A stretch of 64,000 nucleotides of DNA from UBA1930 sp943368475 (GTDB lineage Bacteria; Bacteroidota; Bacteroidia; Chitinophagales; Chitinophagaceae), in the NCBI GenBank assembly GCA_943368475.1, contig CALRLF020000006.1:1-64000 (forward strand), given 5' to 3'. The notes beneath the pieces are model-generated. The model worked only from the letters and a program-made list of their open reading frames with translations, was not told the DNA's origin and did not search any database. The stretch's first letter is position 1, and every line of letters begins with the position of its first letter. Below are positions 18,721 to 26,821 of the stretch, one piece after another. Made by a program: the position numbers and the translations under genes.

Positions 18721-19857
18721 CTACAAAACCGTTTGTTTTCTTTTTGCCAAGATAATATCTCTCCATTTTAAAAATGGTTTTTCAACAAGTATGTTTAACA
18801 ACCATGCAGCCAATAAACAACTCATAACACACAGTACTATCATTAAATTTCCATCTCCATCAATACCTAATTTAACAAACAATTGTTGTGTTAAATGAAT
18901 AATGCCTTTGTGAGAAAGATATAAAGCATAAGAAAGCCTTGCAATAGTAACTGTAATACTTGAACTGAATTTGTATAAGATAGAGTTAGGGCTTACAGCT
19001 CCCATTACAATTACTCCATAAGCAATGGCAATTAATGGAAATCCAATAATAGATGTTGCGTAAGAAATAAACTCTGTACACACAAAACTTGCAGTAATAA
19101 TTAGTATTAAACCTACTAGCAAATTAAGGTTTCCAAATTGAATAATTTTGGTTTTGATGTTGGGCAAAAATTCAAAAGTTGCAGCAACTGTAATACCTGC
19201 AAGTAGCCCATCTAATCTGGTAAATGTTGGATAATACATCCACGTCATCCAAGTGTTAAAAAACTTATCAGTGCCTTTTAATGGTGTAATAATTTGATGC
19301 CAACTATACAGTCGTATGGCAAATCCTGCAATAAATAAAATTGGCAGCAACCAAATTATTTTTTTAACCATTTTTAAATAAAATGCTGTAGCAATAATAA
19401 TGGGTAGCACCAGATAAAATTGTTCTTCTATGCAAAGCGACCAAGCATGAGAAAAAGTACCAAACTGTTTTCTATCCAACCCAATATTTTGTGTAAATGT
19501 GAGAAACTTCCAAAGTGGAGGTAAAGCTTCCCATTCTTTAAATAAAGGCACTAAAAAATACAATGCCAGTACAACTGCATAAGCAGGAATAATTCGAAAA
19601 AAACGTTTTAGATAAAATTCTTTAACCGAAATGTTGTTGCCTCGATTGATTGTAGCAAACAGTTGACCTGCAATAAGAAAACCACTAAGTACAAAAAATA
19701 AATCAACACCAGTCCAACCAAAACTGCCAAAACGTTCAATCCAAATAGGATGTTCGAATAAACGATAATGAAATATAAAAACCATGGTTATGGCTAATGC
19801 CCTAAGATGATCTAAACCATTTAGTTTATTGGGTTGTAGCGGATTAATTGATTGCAT
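18721..19857 (-). CDS. Acyltransferase 3 family membrane protein (OafA/YrhL-like)
   Basis: 378 residues with about ten hydrophobic segments. The N-terminal LDHLRALAITMVFIFHYRL carries the family His and Arg, followed by FGWTGVDLFFVLSGFLI and FYLKRFFRIIPAY; CIEEQFYLVLP is the fourth conserved block. These enzymes move an acyl group, often acetyl, from the cytoplasm to sugars or lipids on the outside. The substrate cannot be told here because no glycan synthesis genes adjoin it. No SGNH domain is fused. Confidence 0.88.
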   Translation of the reverse strand: MQSINPLQPNKLNGLDHLRALAITMVFIFHYRLFEHPIWIERFGSFGWTGVDLFFVLSGFLIAGQLFATINRGNNISVKEFYLKRFFRIIPAYAVVLALYFLVPLFKEWEALPPLWKFLTFTQNIGLDRKQFGTFSHAWSLCIEEQFYLVLPIIIATAFYLKMVKKIIWLLPILFIAGFAIRLYSWHQIITPLKGTDKFFNTWMTWMYYPTFTRLDGLLAGITVAATFEFLPNIKTKIIQFGNLNLLVGLILIITASFVCTEFISYATSIIGFPLIAIAYGVIVMGAVSPNSILYKFSSSITVTIARLSYALYLSHKGIIHLTQQLFVKLGIDGDGNLMIVLCVMSCLLAAWLLNILVEKPFLKWRDIILAKRKQTVL

Positions 19858-19992
19858 TTGCTGAAAATACAGAAAACTTGAATATTGAACAAACAGTACA
19901 AGAGTGCCCAGCTGTTCAGCAGGATTTAAAACGACGCCACAAAAGACGATAGTAACATTTCAGTTGACTTCATAAACTTTATAGCCTAAACT
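19858..19992. other. Spacer with a partial copy of the GCGACGCCA repeat
   Basis: 135 non-coding bases between the acyltransferase start and the HAD stop. They hold CGACGCCAC (19932-19940), the core of the dispersed repeat listed elsewhere, followed by GTTGACTTCATAAA (about 19964-19977), which differs by one base from a stretch after the copy at 34964. No terminator or gene was seen. Confidence 0.4.
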
Positions 19993-20649
19993 TTATGCAA
20001 ACAAAGTTTCCAGTTGTGGGTCAGTATAATCATCAACAAACATCAGCACATTGGGTAGGTGAGCAAATTCTTCAACTGTATGATAAGTTTTTATTACCAC
20101 AGCTTTCATACCTGCCTTCAAAGCTGCTTCAACGCCTTTGGGAGAATCTTCAAACACTATTGAGCTCTCATAATTTGCATGTAACCCATCAGCACATTTG
20201 ATAAATGTTTCAGGATGTGGTTTACTGATTGCAACATCATCGGCACTTACAATTGTTTTAAAATAATGACGAAGATTTAGACCATCTAAAATATAATCTA
20301 TATTAAACATAATGGCTGCCGATCCAATAGCCATTGGAATTTGCTGTTGATATGCTTTTTCTAAAAAAACATCTAACCCTTTAATGAGTTCTAAGTGTGG
20401 CGTAAATTCTTTTTGATAACCACGTTCTTTCTCAAACGACATTTCTATCATTTGTTCTTTTGTAAAATGGTCCTTTCCAAAAATGCGAATGAGCAATTCT
20501 TCATTTTTGCCGTACATTTCTTTCTTCACTTCTTCCCATGTAAGCTTTGCTCCTAACTGATTTACCAGAATGTTGTACCATGCACGTGCATGAAATTCCA
20601 TATCATCAATTATTGTTCCATTTAAATCGAAAAGAAACGCTTTACTCAT
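19993..20649 (-). CDS. HAD-superfamily hydrolase, beta-phosphoglucomutase-like
   Basis: 218 residues with an alpha-helical cap after motif I, as in subfamily IA enzymes. Motif I is FLFDLNGTIIDD: the nucleophile Asp8 is present, but the usual acid/base Asp two residues later is Asn10. Motif II Ser is in IGSAAIM, the Lys in ISKPHPETF, and motif III acids in VFEDSPKGVEAALKAGM. It probably acts on a sugar phosphate or similar small phosphate; whether it is a mutase or a phosphatase is open, because the Asn10 change should alter catalysis. It stands alone, divergent from the rhamnogalacturonan lyase. Confidence 0.85.
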   Translation of the reverse strand: MSKAFLFDLNGTIIDDMEFHARAWYNILVNQLGAKLTWEEVKKEMYGKNEELLIRIFGKDHFTKEQMIEMSFEKERGYQKEFTPHLELIKGLDVFLEKAYQQQIPMAIGSAAIMFNIDYILDGLNLRHYFKTIVSADDVAISKPHPETFIKCADGLHANYESSIVFEDSPKGVEAALKAGMKAVVIKTYHTVEEFAHLPNVLMFVDDYTDPQLETLFA

Positions 20650-20663
20650 TGTTGTAATTTCGG

Positions 20664-20671
20664 CAAATATA
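20664..20671 (-). promoter_or_regulatory. Possible -7 box of the HAD hydrolase gene
   Basis: TATATTTG on the minus strand matches TAnnTTTG and lies 15 bases upstream of the ATG at 20649. A -33 element is at best a TTG at 20696-20694, 22 bp away. Consensus match only. Confidence 0.35.
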
Positions 20672-20764
20672 TTTAACCAACGTTCAGAAAGAGCAATTCA
20701 TGAAAGCTCAGGATAGATTGAGCTGAAACGAACGTATTTTTTAAGTTTACAACGAAAACTTGTC

Positions 20765-22468
20765 ATGTATAAACTCATTCTCATTCTACTATTCAGTTCA
20801 ATAACAGCTTTCGGCATTTCTCAAAATTTAAGCATAGTAGATGAAGCAAAAACAGTGACTTTATCGAACCAATTAATTACTGTTACTTTTAATAAAGATA
20901 ATGCCGATATTGAAAAAATAATTAATAGCAATAACATAAGCTTGTTAGGTACAAAAGGCAGAGGTTATTTATTAGGGCCAGGTTTTTCAATGTTTCCAGC
21001 AAAATATCAATTAGTAAGGCAAACCAAAGAAATCATAGAAATTTCTTTTACAACTACTCAAAAAAATCATTTCACTTACGATTTGCATTATGTGTTAACT
21101 GCCGATATAAGTGGAGTTTATTGCTATTTAGTTCAATCGCATAAAGCCACAGATTCTATGGCTGATTATGGACAAACCCGTTGGGGATTAAGGGCTGATG
21201 AAAAACTATTCGATTATCATTTGGTTCGTGACAGCATTCAAGGTTCGATGCCACCAATGAGTGATTTAAAAGATGGTGTTCAAGATTGGACATATAAATT
21301 GAGTGATAGTTCTTATTATACCAAGTACGATTATGCTGATTATATTGAAGGAAGAAATGTACATGGAATGGCTGGTGAAAAAAGTGGATTGGGTTTATTT
21401 GTTATACAGGCAAGCCATGAATACTTGAATGGTGGACCAACCAAGCAATACCAAAATGTACACTCCACTCCTTTTATGATTTGTATGTTTAATTGTGGCC
21501 ATTTTTTAAGTGATGCTAGAAAAGGTGATAATAAAATTGGTGATGACTGGACGAAACTCGATGGGCCGTTTTTATTATACACCAATCAAGGAAAAAATAT
21601 TGATACTATTTGGTCAGATGCTAAAATACAAGCCAGCAAAGAGATTAAGCAATGGCCTTATAGTTGGATGCAGCATGATCAATATCCATTACAACGTGGT
21701 GCAATAAGTGGCAATTTGTTTATTAATGGTAAACCTGCACTAAAAGAAACACGTATTGTTTTGGCTGCTGATAGTTTAGATTGGCAAGCTCAAAGTAAAG
21801 GTTACATATACTATGGCACTACAAATGAGAAAGGATATTTTAATATTAAACATGTTAGAGCAGGTACATATACTTTGTATGCTTATGGCAGCAATCAAAC
21901 AGAAGAGTTTAGAAAAACAGCCATTATCATTCAACCAGAGGTGACCAAAATTTTAGGTAAGCTGAATTGGCTTCCCAAAAACAATGGTGAACTACTTTGG
22001 CAAATTGGAGAAGCCGATAGAAAAACAACTGGCTTTAATTTAAGCAATCATAAACGTTATTACAGTGTATTTAAAATGCCACCAGCTAATTTAAGTTTTA
22101 CAATTGGCAAAAGTGAAGCATCGAAAGATTGGTACTATGCACAAACCAAAGAAGGTAATTGGAAAATAAATTTTGAAGTAACCAAACCATATAATGACAC
22201 TGCTACATTAACCATTGCTATTGCAGGCTATGCTAGAAACCCTGTATTAGAGGTTTTGGTGAACGATAGCAATATTGCAAGAATAAGAGCAGGCAACGAT
22301 GCAAGTGTGTATCGTTCAGCAATTGCTGGTGGCTATTATCAATTGAAAGAAATAAAATTTCCTGCTGTTTTATTAAAGCAAGGTACCAATACAATTAGTT
22401 TTAATTTAAGCAGTGTAAAACAAGGTGCAGGCGTTATGTATGATGCAATAAAACTAGAAGTAAAATGA
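20765..22468 (+). CDS. Rhamnogalacturonan lyase, PL4-type
   Basis: 567 residues with a signal peptide ending GISQ. The layout follows PL4: a large beta-sandwich catalytic domain (about 20-300, with DYGQTRWGLRADEKLFDYH and YTKYDYADYIEGRNVHGMAG), an Fn3-like domain II (about 315-395, GAISGNLFINGKPA...ARAGTYTLYAYG type) and a galactose-binding-like domain III (about 405-567). PL4 enzymes cut the rhamnose-galacturonate backbone of rhamnogalacturonan I by beta-elimination, leaving an unsaturated uronic acid that GH105 removes; a GH105 gene lies 5 kb away. I have not assigned the catalytic Lys and His. Its stop overlaps the next start by 4 bp (ATGA). Confidence 0.85.
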   Translation: MYKLILILLFSSITAFGISQNLSIVDEAKTVTLSNQLITVTFNKDNADIEKIINSNNISLLGTKGRGYLLGPGFSMFPAKYQLVRQTKEIIEISFTTTQKNHFTYDLHYVLTADISGVYCYLVQSHKATDSMADYGQTRWGLRADEKLFDYHLVRDSIQGSMPPMSDLKDGVQDWTYKLSDSSYYTKYDYADYIEGRNVHGMAGEKSGLGLFVIQASHEYLNGGPTKQYQNVHSTPFMICMFNCGHFLSDARKGDNKIGDDWTKLDGPFLLYTNQGKNIDTIWSDAKIQASKEIKQWPYSWMQHDQYPLQRGAISGNLFINGKPALKETRIVLAADSLDWQAQSKGYIYYGTTNEKGYFNIKHVRAGTYTLYAYGSNQTEEFRKTAIIIQPEVTKILGKLNWLPKNNGELLWQIGEADRKTTGFNLSNHKRYYSVFKMPPANLSFTIGKSEASKDWYYAQTKEGNWKINFEVTKPYNDTATLTIAIAGYARNPVLEVLVNDSNIARIRAGNDASVYRSAIAGGYYQLKEIKFPAVLLKQGTNTISFNLSSVKQGAGVMYDAIKLEVK

Positions 22469-23148
22469 TTAGTAAAATATTTTCTGTAATTGTTTTACTA
22501 GTTGCATTTAAAGCAAATAGTCAAGCTGATTACAAGATTAAACGATTGCTATTTAAAGATGATTTCAGCAATTCATTAAACAACTGGATTATTGAAAAAC
22601 AAAAAGCCGATTCAGAAATTGTTACCACTCGAAATGGCAAACTATTATTAGATACCTATAATGGTGCAACAGTTTGGTTAAAGCAAGATTTAAAAGGTAA
22701 TTATTTAATTAAACTACAACGCACCATTATTGTACAAGGAGGTAAAAATGATAGATTATCCGACTGTAATTTTTTTTGGATAGTTACTGATTCTTTACAA
22801 AATACTATGTTTAAACGTAGCGGCGGCTTTAAAGAATATGATTCACTGAGTATGTACTACGTTGGATTTGGAGGTAATTACAATACCACTACAAGATTTA
22901 GAAAATATTCTGCCAAAGGCGATAAACAAATTTTGGGTGAATTCAAAGATGCTGCTCATTTACTGGAAGCCAACAAAGCCTATTCAATTGATATTGTTGT
23001 AAAAAATGGTTTGGTAGCATTTAAAGTAGATGGCAAAATCTTCTTCTCTTACAATGATACAACACCTTTAACTCATGGCTTCTTTGGTATTAGAAGCACC
23101 AGAAGCAGACAGGAAATTGATGGTGTAGAAATTTATGAAATAGAATAG
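22465..23148 (+). CDS. Exported jelly-roll protein, DUF6250-like
   Basis: 227 residues with a signal peptide ending KANSQ. FKDDFSNSLNNWIIEK at the start and VDGKIFFSYNDTTPLTHGFFGIRST near the end are typical of concanavalin-like jelly-roll proteins; I place it near DUF6250 from memory of the pattern. Such proteins occur in polysaccharide clusters and may bind or cut carbohydrate, but no catalytic residues can be assigned. Its ATG overlaps the PL4 stop, so translation is coupled and the two products probably act together in the periplasm or at the surface. Confidence 0.7.
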   Translation: MISKIFSVIVLLVAFKANSQADYKIKRLLFKDDFSNSLNNWIIEKQKADSEIVTTRNGKLLLDTYNGATVWLKQDLKGNYLIKLQRTIIVQGGKNDRLSDCNFFWIVTDSLQNTMFKRSGGFKEYDSLSMYYVGFGGNYNTTTRFRKYSAKGDKQILGEFKDAAHLLEANKAYSIDIVVKNGLVAFKVDGKIFFSYNDTTPLTHGFFGIRSTRSRQEIDGVEIYEIE

Positions 23149-23233
23149 TTTCAACACTGAGGCACAGAGCAAAAGAGTTACACTGAAAAATAAAATTTTA
23201 GAAAAAAACTGCCTTCTAACTTCTGTGGTAAAA
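23149..23233. repeat. Degenerate 'cacagag' spacer element
   Basis: The spacer between the convergent DUF6250-like and sulfatase genes begins CACTGAGGCACAGAG (23156-23170) and ends ACTTCTGTGGTAAAA (about 23219-23233). It resembles a dispersed repeat seen in many Bacteroidota genomes, with CCACAGAGGCACAGAG at one end and its complement at the other. The likeness is from memory and the copy is decayed. Confidence 0.4.
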
Positions 23234-24640
23234 TTATTTCTCATCTTTCAACAAAGGCCAGTCTTTATTAGATTTGTGGGCCTGTTTGATAAACAATTTA
23301 ATTTGTTGCACAATATCAGGATTTGCAGCGGCTATATTATTTTGTTCAGACGGATCTTTTTCCAGATCATACAGTTCAATTGGCGAGTCGTTAGTTACAG
23401 AAACATTTAATTGAATGCCCTTCCATTTGCCCCACCGTACGGCCTGCTTTCCACCTTCTTCATGAAATTCCCAATACAAATATTCATGCTGCTTTTGTTG
23501 TTTGTTTTTATTCAATAAAGTTGAAAGAATAGAAATACCATCAGTAGATATTGGTTGTTTAATACCAGCCATTTCAACAAAAGTTGGAAATAAATCCCAA
23601 AATGCCGATACATAATTACTGATTGAATTTGACCGGATTTTTCCTTTCCAGCTTGCAATAAAGGGTACACGAATACCACCTTCGTACAAATCTCTTTTTT
23701 TGCCCCGATAACCACCATTGCTATTAAAAAAATCAGGGTCGTTGCCACCTTCTTTATGTGGACCATTATCACTCGTAAAAATGAACAAAGTATTTTCATC
23801 CATACCTTGTTTTATTAAAGCAGCTTTTATATCACCCACATACTTATCTAATCTTGCAACCATAGCAGCATAAGCTGCATGAGGATAAGGCTCAAAAGGT
23901 CCACTTTCATATTGTTTTGTACCAGGCTTTTGTTGCAATGGAGCTTCGTTAAACTGCTTTACATAATTCCAATACACACTATCTCTAGGCAAATTCAAAC
24001 CTGCATGTGGTAAGGTATAAGAAAGAAATAAAAAGAAAGGTTTTTGATGTTTTTGATTTATAAAACCCATTGCCTTTTCATGAATTAAATCAGCTGCGTA
24101 AATAGAATCTTTTGTTTTATTAGGCAGTTCAATTCTATCATTGTTATTCCATAAATGATCTGGGTAATAATTATGTGCCAAAGACTGACAATTGTAGCCA
24201 TAAAAAATATCGAAGCCTTGTTTTAAAGGAACGCCATCAGTTCCAATTCCACCTAAACCCCATTTACCAAAATCGGCAGTTGTATATCCATTGGCTTGCA
24301 AAACCTTAGCAATCGTTTGTGTATTTGCAGGCAAAGGAGATTGCCCTTCTGGCTTAATACTTTTATTACCACGAATACTTGTATGACCTGTGTGCATGCC
24401 AGTCATAAAACTACTTCTACTAGGAGCACAAACTGAAGTACCTGCATAAAATTGTGTGAATTGAATTCCGCTTTTAGCAAGTGCATCTAAATGGGGCGTT
24501 CTTATTTTTTGTTGTCCATAGCATCCCACATCGCCAATGCCTAAATCATCGGCTAATAAGAAAATAATGTTGGGCTTTTTTTGTGCTTGTATAACTGTAA
24601 TGCACAGAAAAAAAATTATGAAGCTTAATATATTTTTCAA
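23234..24640 (-). CDS. Formylglycine-dependent sulfatase (S1 family), exported
   Basis: 468 residues with a signal peptide ending VIQAQ. The alkaline-phosphatase-fold sulfatase motifs are clear: PNIIFLLADDLG with the metal-binding Asp pair, Cys71 in SVCAPSRSSFMTG, which must be converted to formylglycine, then GKWGLGG and FTSDNGPHKEGGN with further metal ligands. It removes sulfate esters from a glycan or small aromatic; the substrate class is not resolved, though its place among pectin enzymes suggests a glycan. The start is 16 bp after the lutC stop, so it may be read through from the lut operon. No formylglycine-generating or maturase gene is in the window. Confidence 0.92.
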   Translation of the reverse strand: MKNILSFIIFFLCITVIQAQKKPNIIFLLADDLGIGDVGCYGQQKIRTPHLDALAKSGIQFTQFYAGTSVCAPSRSSFMTGMHTGHTSIRGNKSIKPEGQSPLPANTQTIAKVLQANGYTTADFGKWGLGGIGTDGVPLKQGFDIFYGYNCQSLAHNYYPDHLWNNNDRIELPNKTKDSIYAADLIHEKAMGFINQKHQKPFFLFLSYTLPHAGLNLPRDSVYWNYVKQFNEAPLQQKPGTKQYESGPFEPYPHAAYAAMVARLDKYVGDIKAALIKQGMDENTLFIFTSDNGPHKEGGNDPDFFNSNGGYRGKKRDLYEGGIRVPFIASWKGKIRSNSISNYVSAFWDLFPTFVEMAGIKQPISTDGISILSTLLNKNKQQKQHEYLYWEFHEEGGKQAVRWGKWKGIQLNVSVTNDSPIELYDLEKDPSEQNNIAAANPDIVQQIKLFIKQAHKSNKDWPLLKDEK

Positions 24641-24656
24641 AATGTGAAGCTTTATT

Positions 24657-25235
24657 TTATACTAAATATACAACTAAACTTCTTGCTCCATGAGCTCCAA
24701 TAACCAAGCTTTGTTCAATATCTGCAGTTTTAGATGGCCCAGCTAAAAACAAACCAAAACCTTCTTTTGCAGCTTCTACGTTTTGATAAGCATGATGCAT
24801 GGTTGCTACAATGTTTTTCTTCTCAAGTACAATTACTAAATGCTGACAAATAAAGGGCAATAACCTGTTCACCATTTGATGCTCATACAACCAAACAGAA
24901 CCATTTTCTGCAACACCAATTGTTGCCTGCAAATAAGATTTATGTACGGCTTCCAATTCTGTTGCTGTGAGTGTTTCAAGGCTTGCGTCAACCTCTCCCA
25001 AAGCTGCAATGGTGTTTGCAATATAATTACCTGCTTGTTTTTCTTGATTGATTTCTGCTTTTAAATCTTCTACAGAATTTATTTCAATGGCAATGCCTCC
25101 AATACTTTCTAATGTAGCTTTAAATTTTTCAACAATGTCAGGATATTGAATAACTGCATTAATATCAACTGTTGGTAAATCAACTAAAGTTGGTTTGTTG
25201 TTTTTGATTGCTGCCAATATACTTTCTCTACTCAT
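24657..25235 (-). CDS. lutC: Lactate utilisation protein C (LUD domain)
   Basis: 192 residues, a single LUD (YkgG-type) domain as in LutC. Typical segments are IGVAENGSVWLYE and the C-terminal LFLAGPSKTADIEQSLVIGAHGARSL, which matches the family signature GPSrTaDIe..lvlGvHGp. With LutA and LutB it forms the iron-sulfur complex that oxidises L-lactate to pyruvate. It is the last of three lut genes in the order A, B, C. Confidence 0.93.
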   Translation of the reverse strand: MSRESILAAIKNNKPTLVDLPTVDINAVIQYPDIVEKFKATLESIGGIAIEINSVEDLKAEINQEKQAGNYIANTIAALGEVDASLETLTATELEAVHKSYLQATIGVAENGSVWLYEHQMVNRLLPFICQHLVIVLEKKNIVATMHHAYQNVEAAKEGFGLFLAGPSKTADIEQSLVIGAHGARSLVVYLV

Positions 25236-25261
25236 TTTGTTCGGTAATGTTATTTTGTTAA

Positions 25262-25279
25262 AGCCGATAGCTATCGGCT
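25262..25279. repeat. Perfect 18-bp palindrome in the lutB-lutC spacer
   Basis: AGCCGATAGCTATCGGCT is its own reverse complement and directly abuts a TGTGCGACGC copy (25279-25288) of the dispersed repeat. It could be a protein-binding operator or a repeat-element end; it lies between lutB and lutC, so any hairpin would form inside the operon mRNA. Confidence 0.45.
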
Positions 25280-25362
25280 GTGCGACGCAACAGGTATTAA
25301 ATTATTATTCTACAGTTGACTCAAAAAATTATTTTCCTCGATCCCCTTTAGGGATTAGGGGT

Positions 25363-26736
25363 TTATCTATTTTTATTATACCACTCTTTAAAACTTTGTT
25401 TTGGAGGTACAGGCATTTCACGATGTTTATACCAAACATTCAAAGTTTTATTATTGGTAATGAATGGAAAAGTTCGCATCACCCATCTGCCCATTTTACC
25501 TGCAAACTGATATATTTTTGGATGTGCCAAAACAAATGCCATTCCTTTCATAGCAATCTTTTTGCTGGTTGCAACATAACCTTGCTTGCTTAATTCCTGT
25601 CGCCACTTCCATAGCTGTACATGAATGTCAATTTTTACAGGACAAACATTGCTGCAACTACCACAAAGGGTTGACGCAAATGGCAAATCAGCATTTGCCT
25701 GCATATCTAAATTTGGATTTAAGATAGAACCAATTGGTCCTGCAACTGCTGTGTGATAACTATGACCTCCACTCCTTCTATACACAGGACAAGTATTGAA
25801 ACAAGCAGCACAACGAATACACTTTAACGAATTTCTAAAATCTGCCCTGCCCAATTGTTTGCTACGACCATTATCAACAATAACAATGTGCATTTGCTGA
25901 CCATTTCTTGGTCTGTGAAAATGACTATTATAGGTTGTAGTTGGCTGCCCTGTTGCACTTCGGGCCAATAAACGCAAAAAAACACCCAAGTGTTCTAACT
26001 TAGGAATAATTTTCTCAAAGCCCATACAAGCAATATGAATTTTTGCTGCATGTGCTCCCATATCGGCATTGCCTTCATTGGTACTAACTACAAAACCTCC
26101 AGTTTCTGCAATAGCAAAATTTACACCAGTAATAGCTAAATCGGCTGCAATAAATTTATCCCTTAAATGTTGCCTGGCGGCTTCCGTCAGGTATTGAGGA
26201 TCGTTGTTACCTTTTTCCGTTTGTAAATGCTCATGAAAAGTTTCACTTACATCTTGCTTTTTTAAGTGAATGGCTGGCAATACAATGTGGCTAGGCGGTT
26301 CATCTCTAAACTGAACAATCCGTTCTCCCAAATCGGTATCCACCACTTCAATGCCATGTTCAATTAAATAAGGATTCAAATGACATTCTTCAGTAAGCAT
26401 ACTCTTACTTTTCACCACATGATGCACGCCATTTTGCAGCATGATGCTTAAAATAATTTTATTATGTTCCTCTGCATTGGCAGCCCAGTGAACTTGTACA
26501 TTATTGGCATTGGCGTTTTTCTCAAACTCAATTAAATAATTATCTAAGTTCGATAAAGTATGGTTTTTTATTTCAGATGCCCACTCTCTCAACATTTCCC
26601 ACTCAGGAATGCCATGTACAGCTTTATCACGTTTACTTCGCACAAACCAAAGCGTTTCATCATGCCAATTGGTACGTTGTTCATCGGCTATGAAAGCTTC
26701 TGAAAGTTGTGCATGATTTTTTGTTGTTGCCTGCAT
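25363..26736 (-). CDS. lutB: Lactate utilisation iron-sulfur protein B
   Basis: 457 residues. An N-terminal LUD domain (about 60-290, with ITGVNFAIAETGGFVVSTNEGNAD split across the family signature) is followed by a ferredoxin-like region with two 4Fe-4S motifs: CIRCAACFNTCPVY and CGSCSNVCPV. The C-terminal ~60 residues are the usual LutB tail. It passes electrons from lactate to the respiratory chain together with LutA and LutC. It lies 85 bp after lutA and 127 bp before lutC; both spacers carry repeat copies. Confidence 0.95.
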   Translation of the reverse strand: MQATTKNHAQLSEAFIADEQRTNWHDETLWFVRSKRDKAVHGIPEWEMLREWASEIKNHTLSNLDNYLIEFEKNANANNVQVHWAANAEEHNKIILSIMLQNGVHHVVKSKSMLTEECHLNPYLIEHGIEVVDTDLGERIVQFRDEPPSHIVLPAIHLKKQDVSETFHEHLQTEKGNNDPQYLTEAARQHLRDKFIAADLAITGVNFAIAETGGFVVSTNEGNADMGAHAAKIHIACMGFEKIIPKLEHLGVFLRLLARSATGQPTTTYNSHFHRPRNGQQMHIVIVDNGRSKQLGRADFRNSLKCIRCAACFNTCPVYRRSGGHSYHTAVAGPIGSILNPNLDMQANADLPFASTLCGSCSNVCPVKIDIHVQLWKWRQELSKQGYVATSKKIAMKGMAFVLAHPKIYQFAGKMGRWVMRTFPFITNNKTLNVWYKHREMPVPPKQSFKEWYNKNR

Positions 26737-26782
26737 GATTTATTTTTTTGTAACCAGCTTTTGTATTTCAATGAGGCGACAT

Positions 26783-26797
26783 TGGCGTCGCACACTT
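26783..26797 (-). repeat. GTGTGCGACGCCA repeat copy (lutA-lutB spacer)
   Basis: Fifteen bases matching AAGTGTGCGACGCCA in inverted orientation, in the 85-bp spacer between lutB and lutA. It belongs to the same family as copies at 34964, 40897 and 54475. Confidence 0.6.
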
Positions 26798-26821
26798 CAA
26801 CTGCAAAATTCTATTGAACAG

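Noticed and set aside
26165..26200. CCTGGCGGCTTCCGTCAGG inverted repeat within lutB, like a dispersed Bacteroidota palindrome
   Set aside because: It encodes the ordinary LutB sequence EAARQHLRDKF at a conserved place, so the palindrome is probably coincidental.
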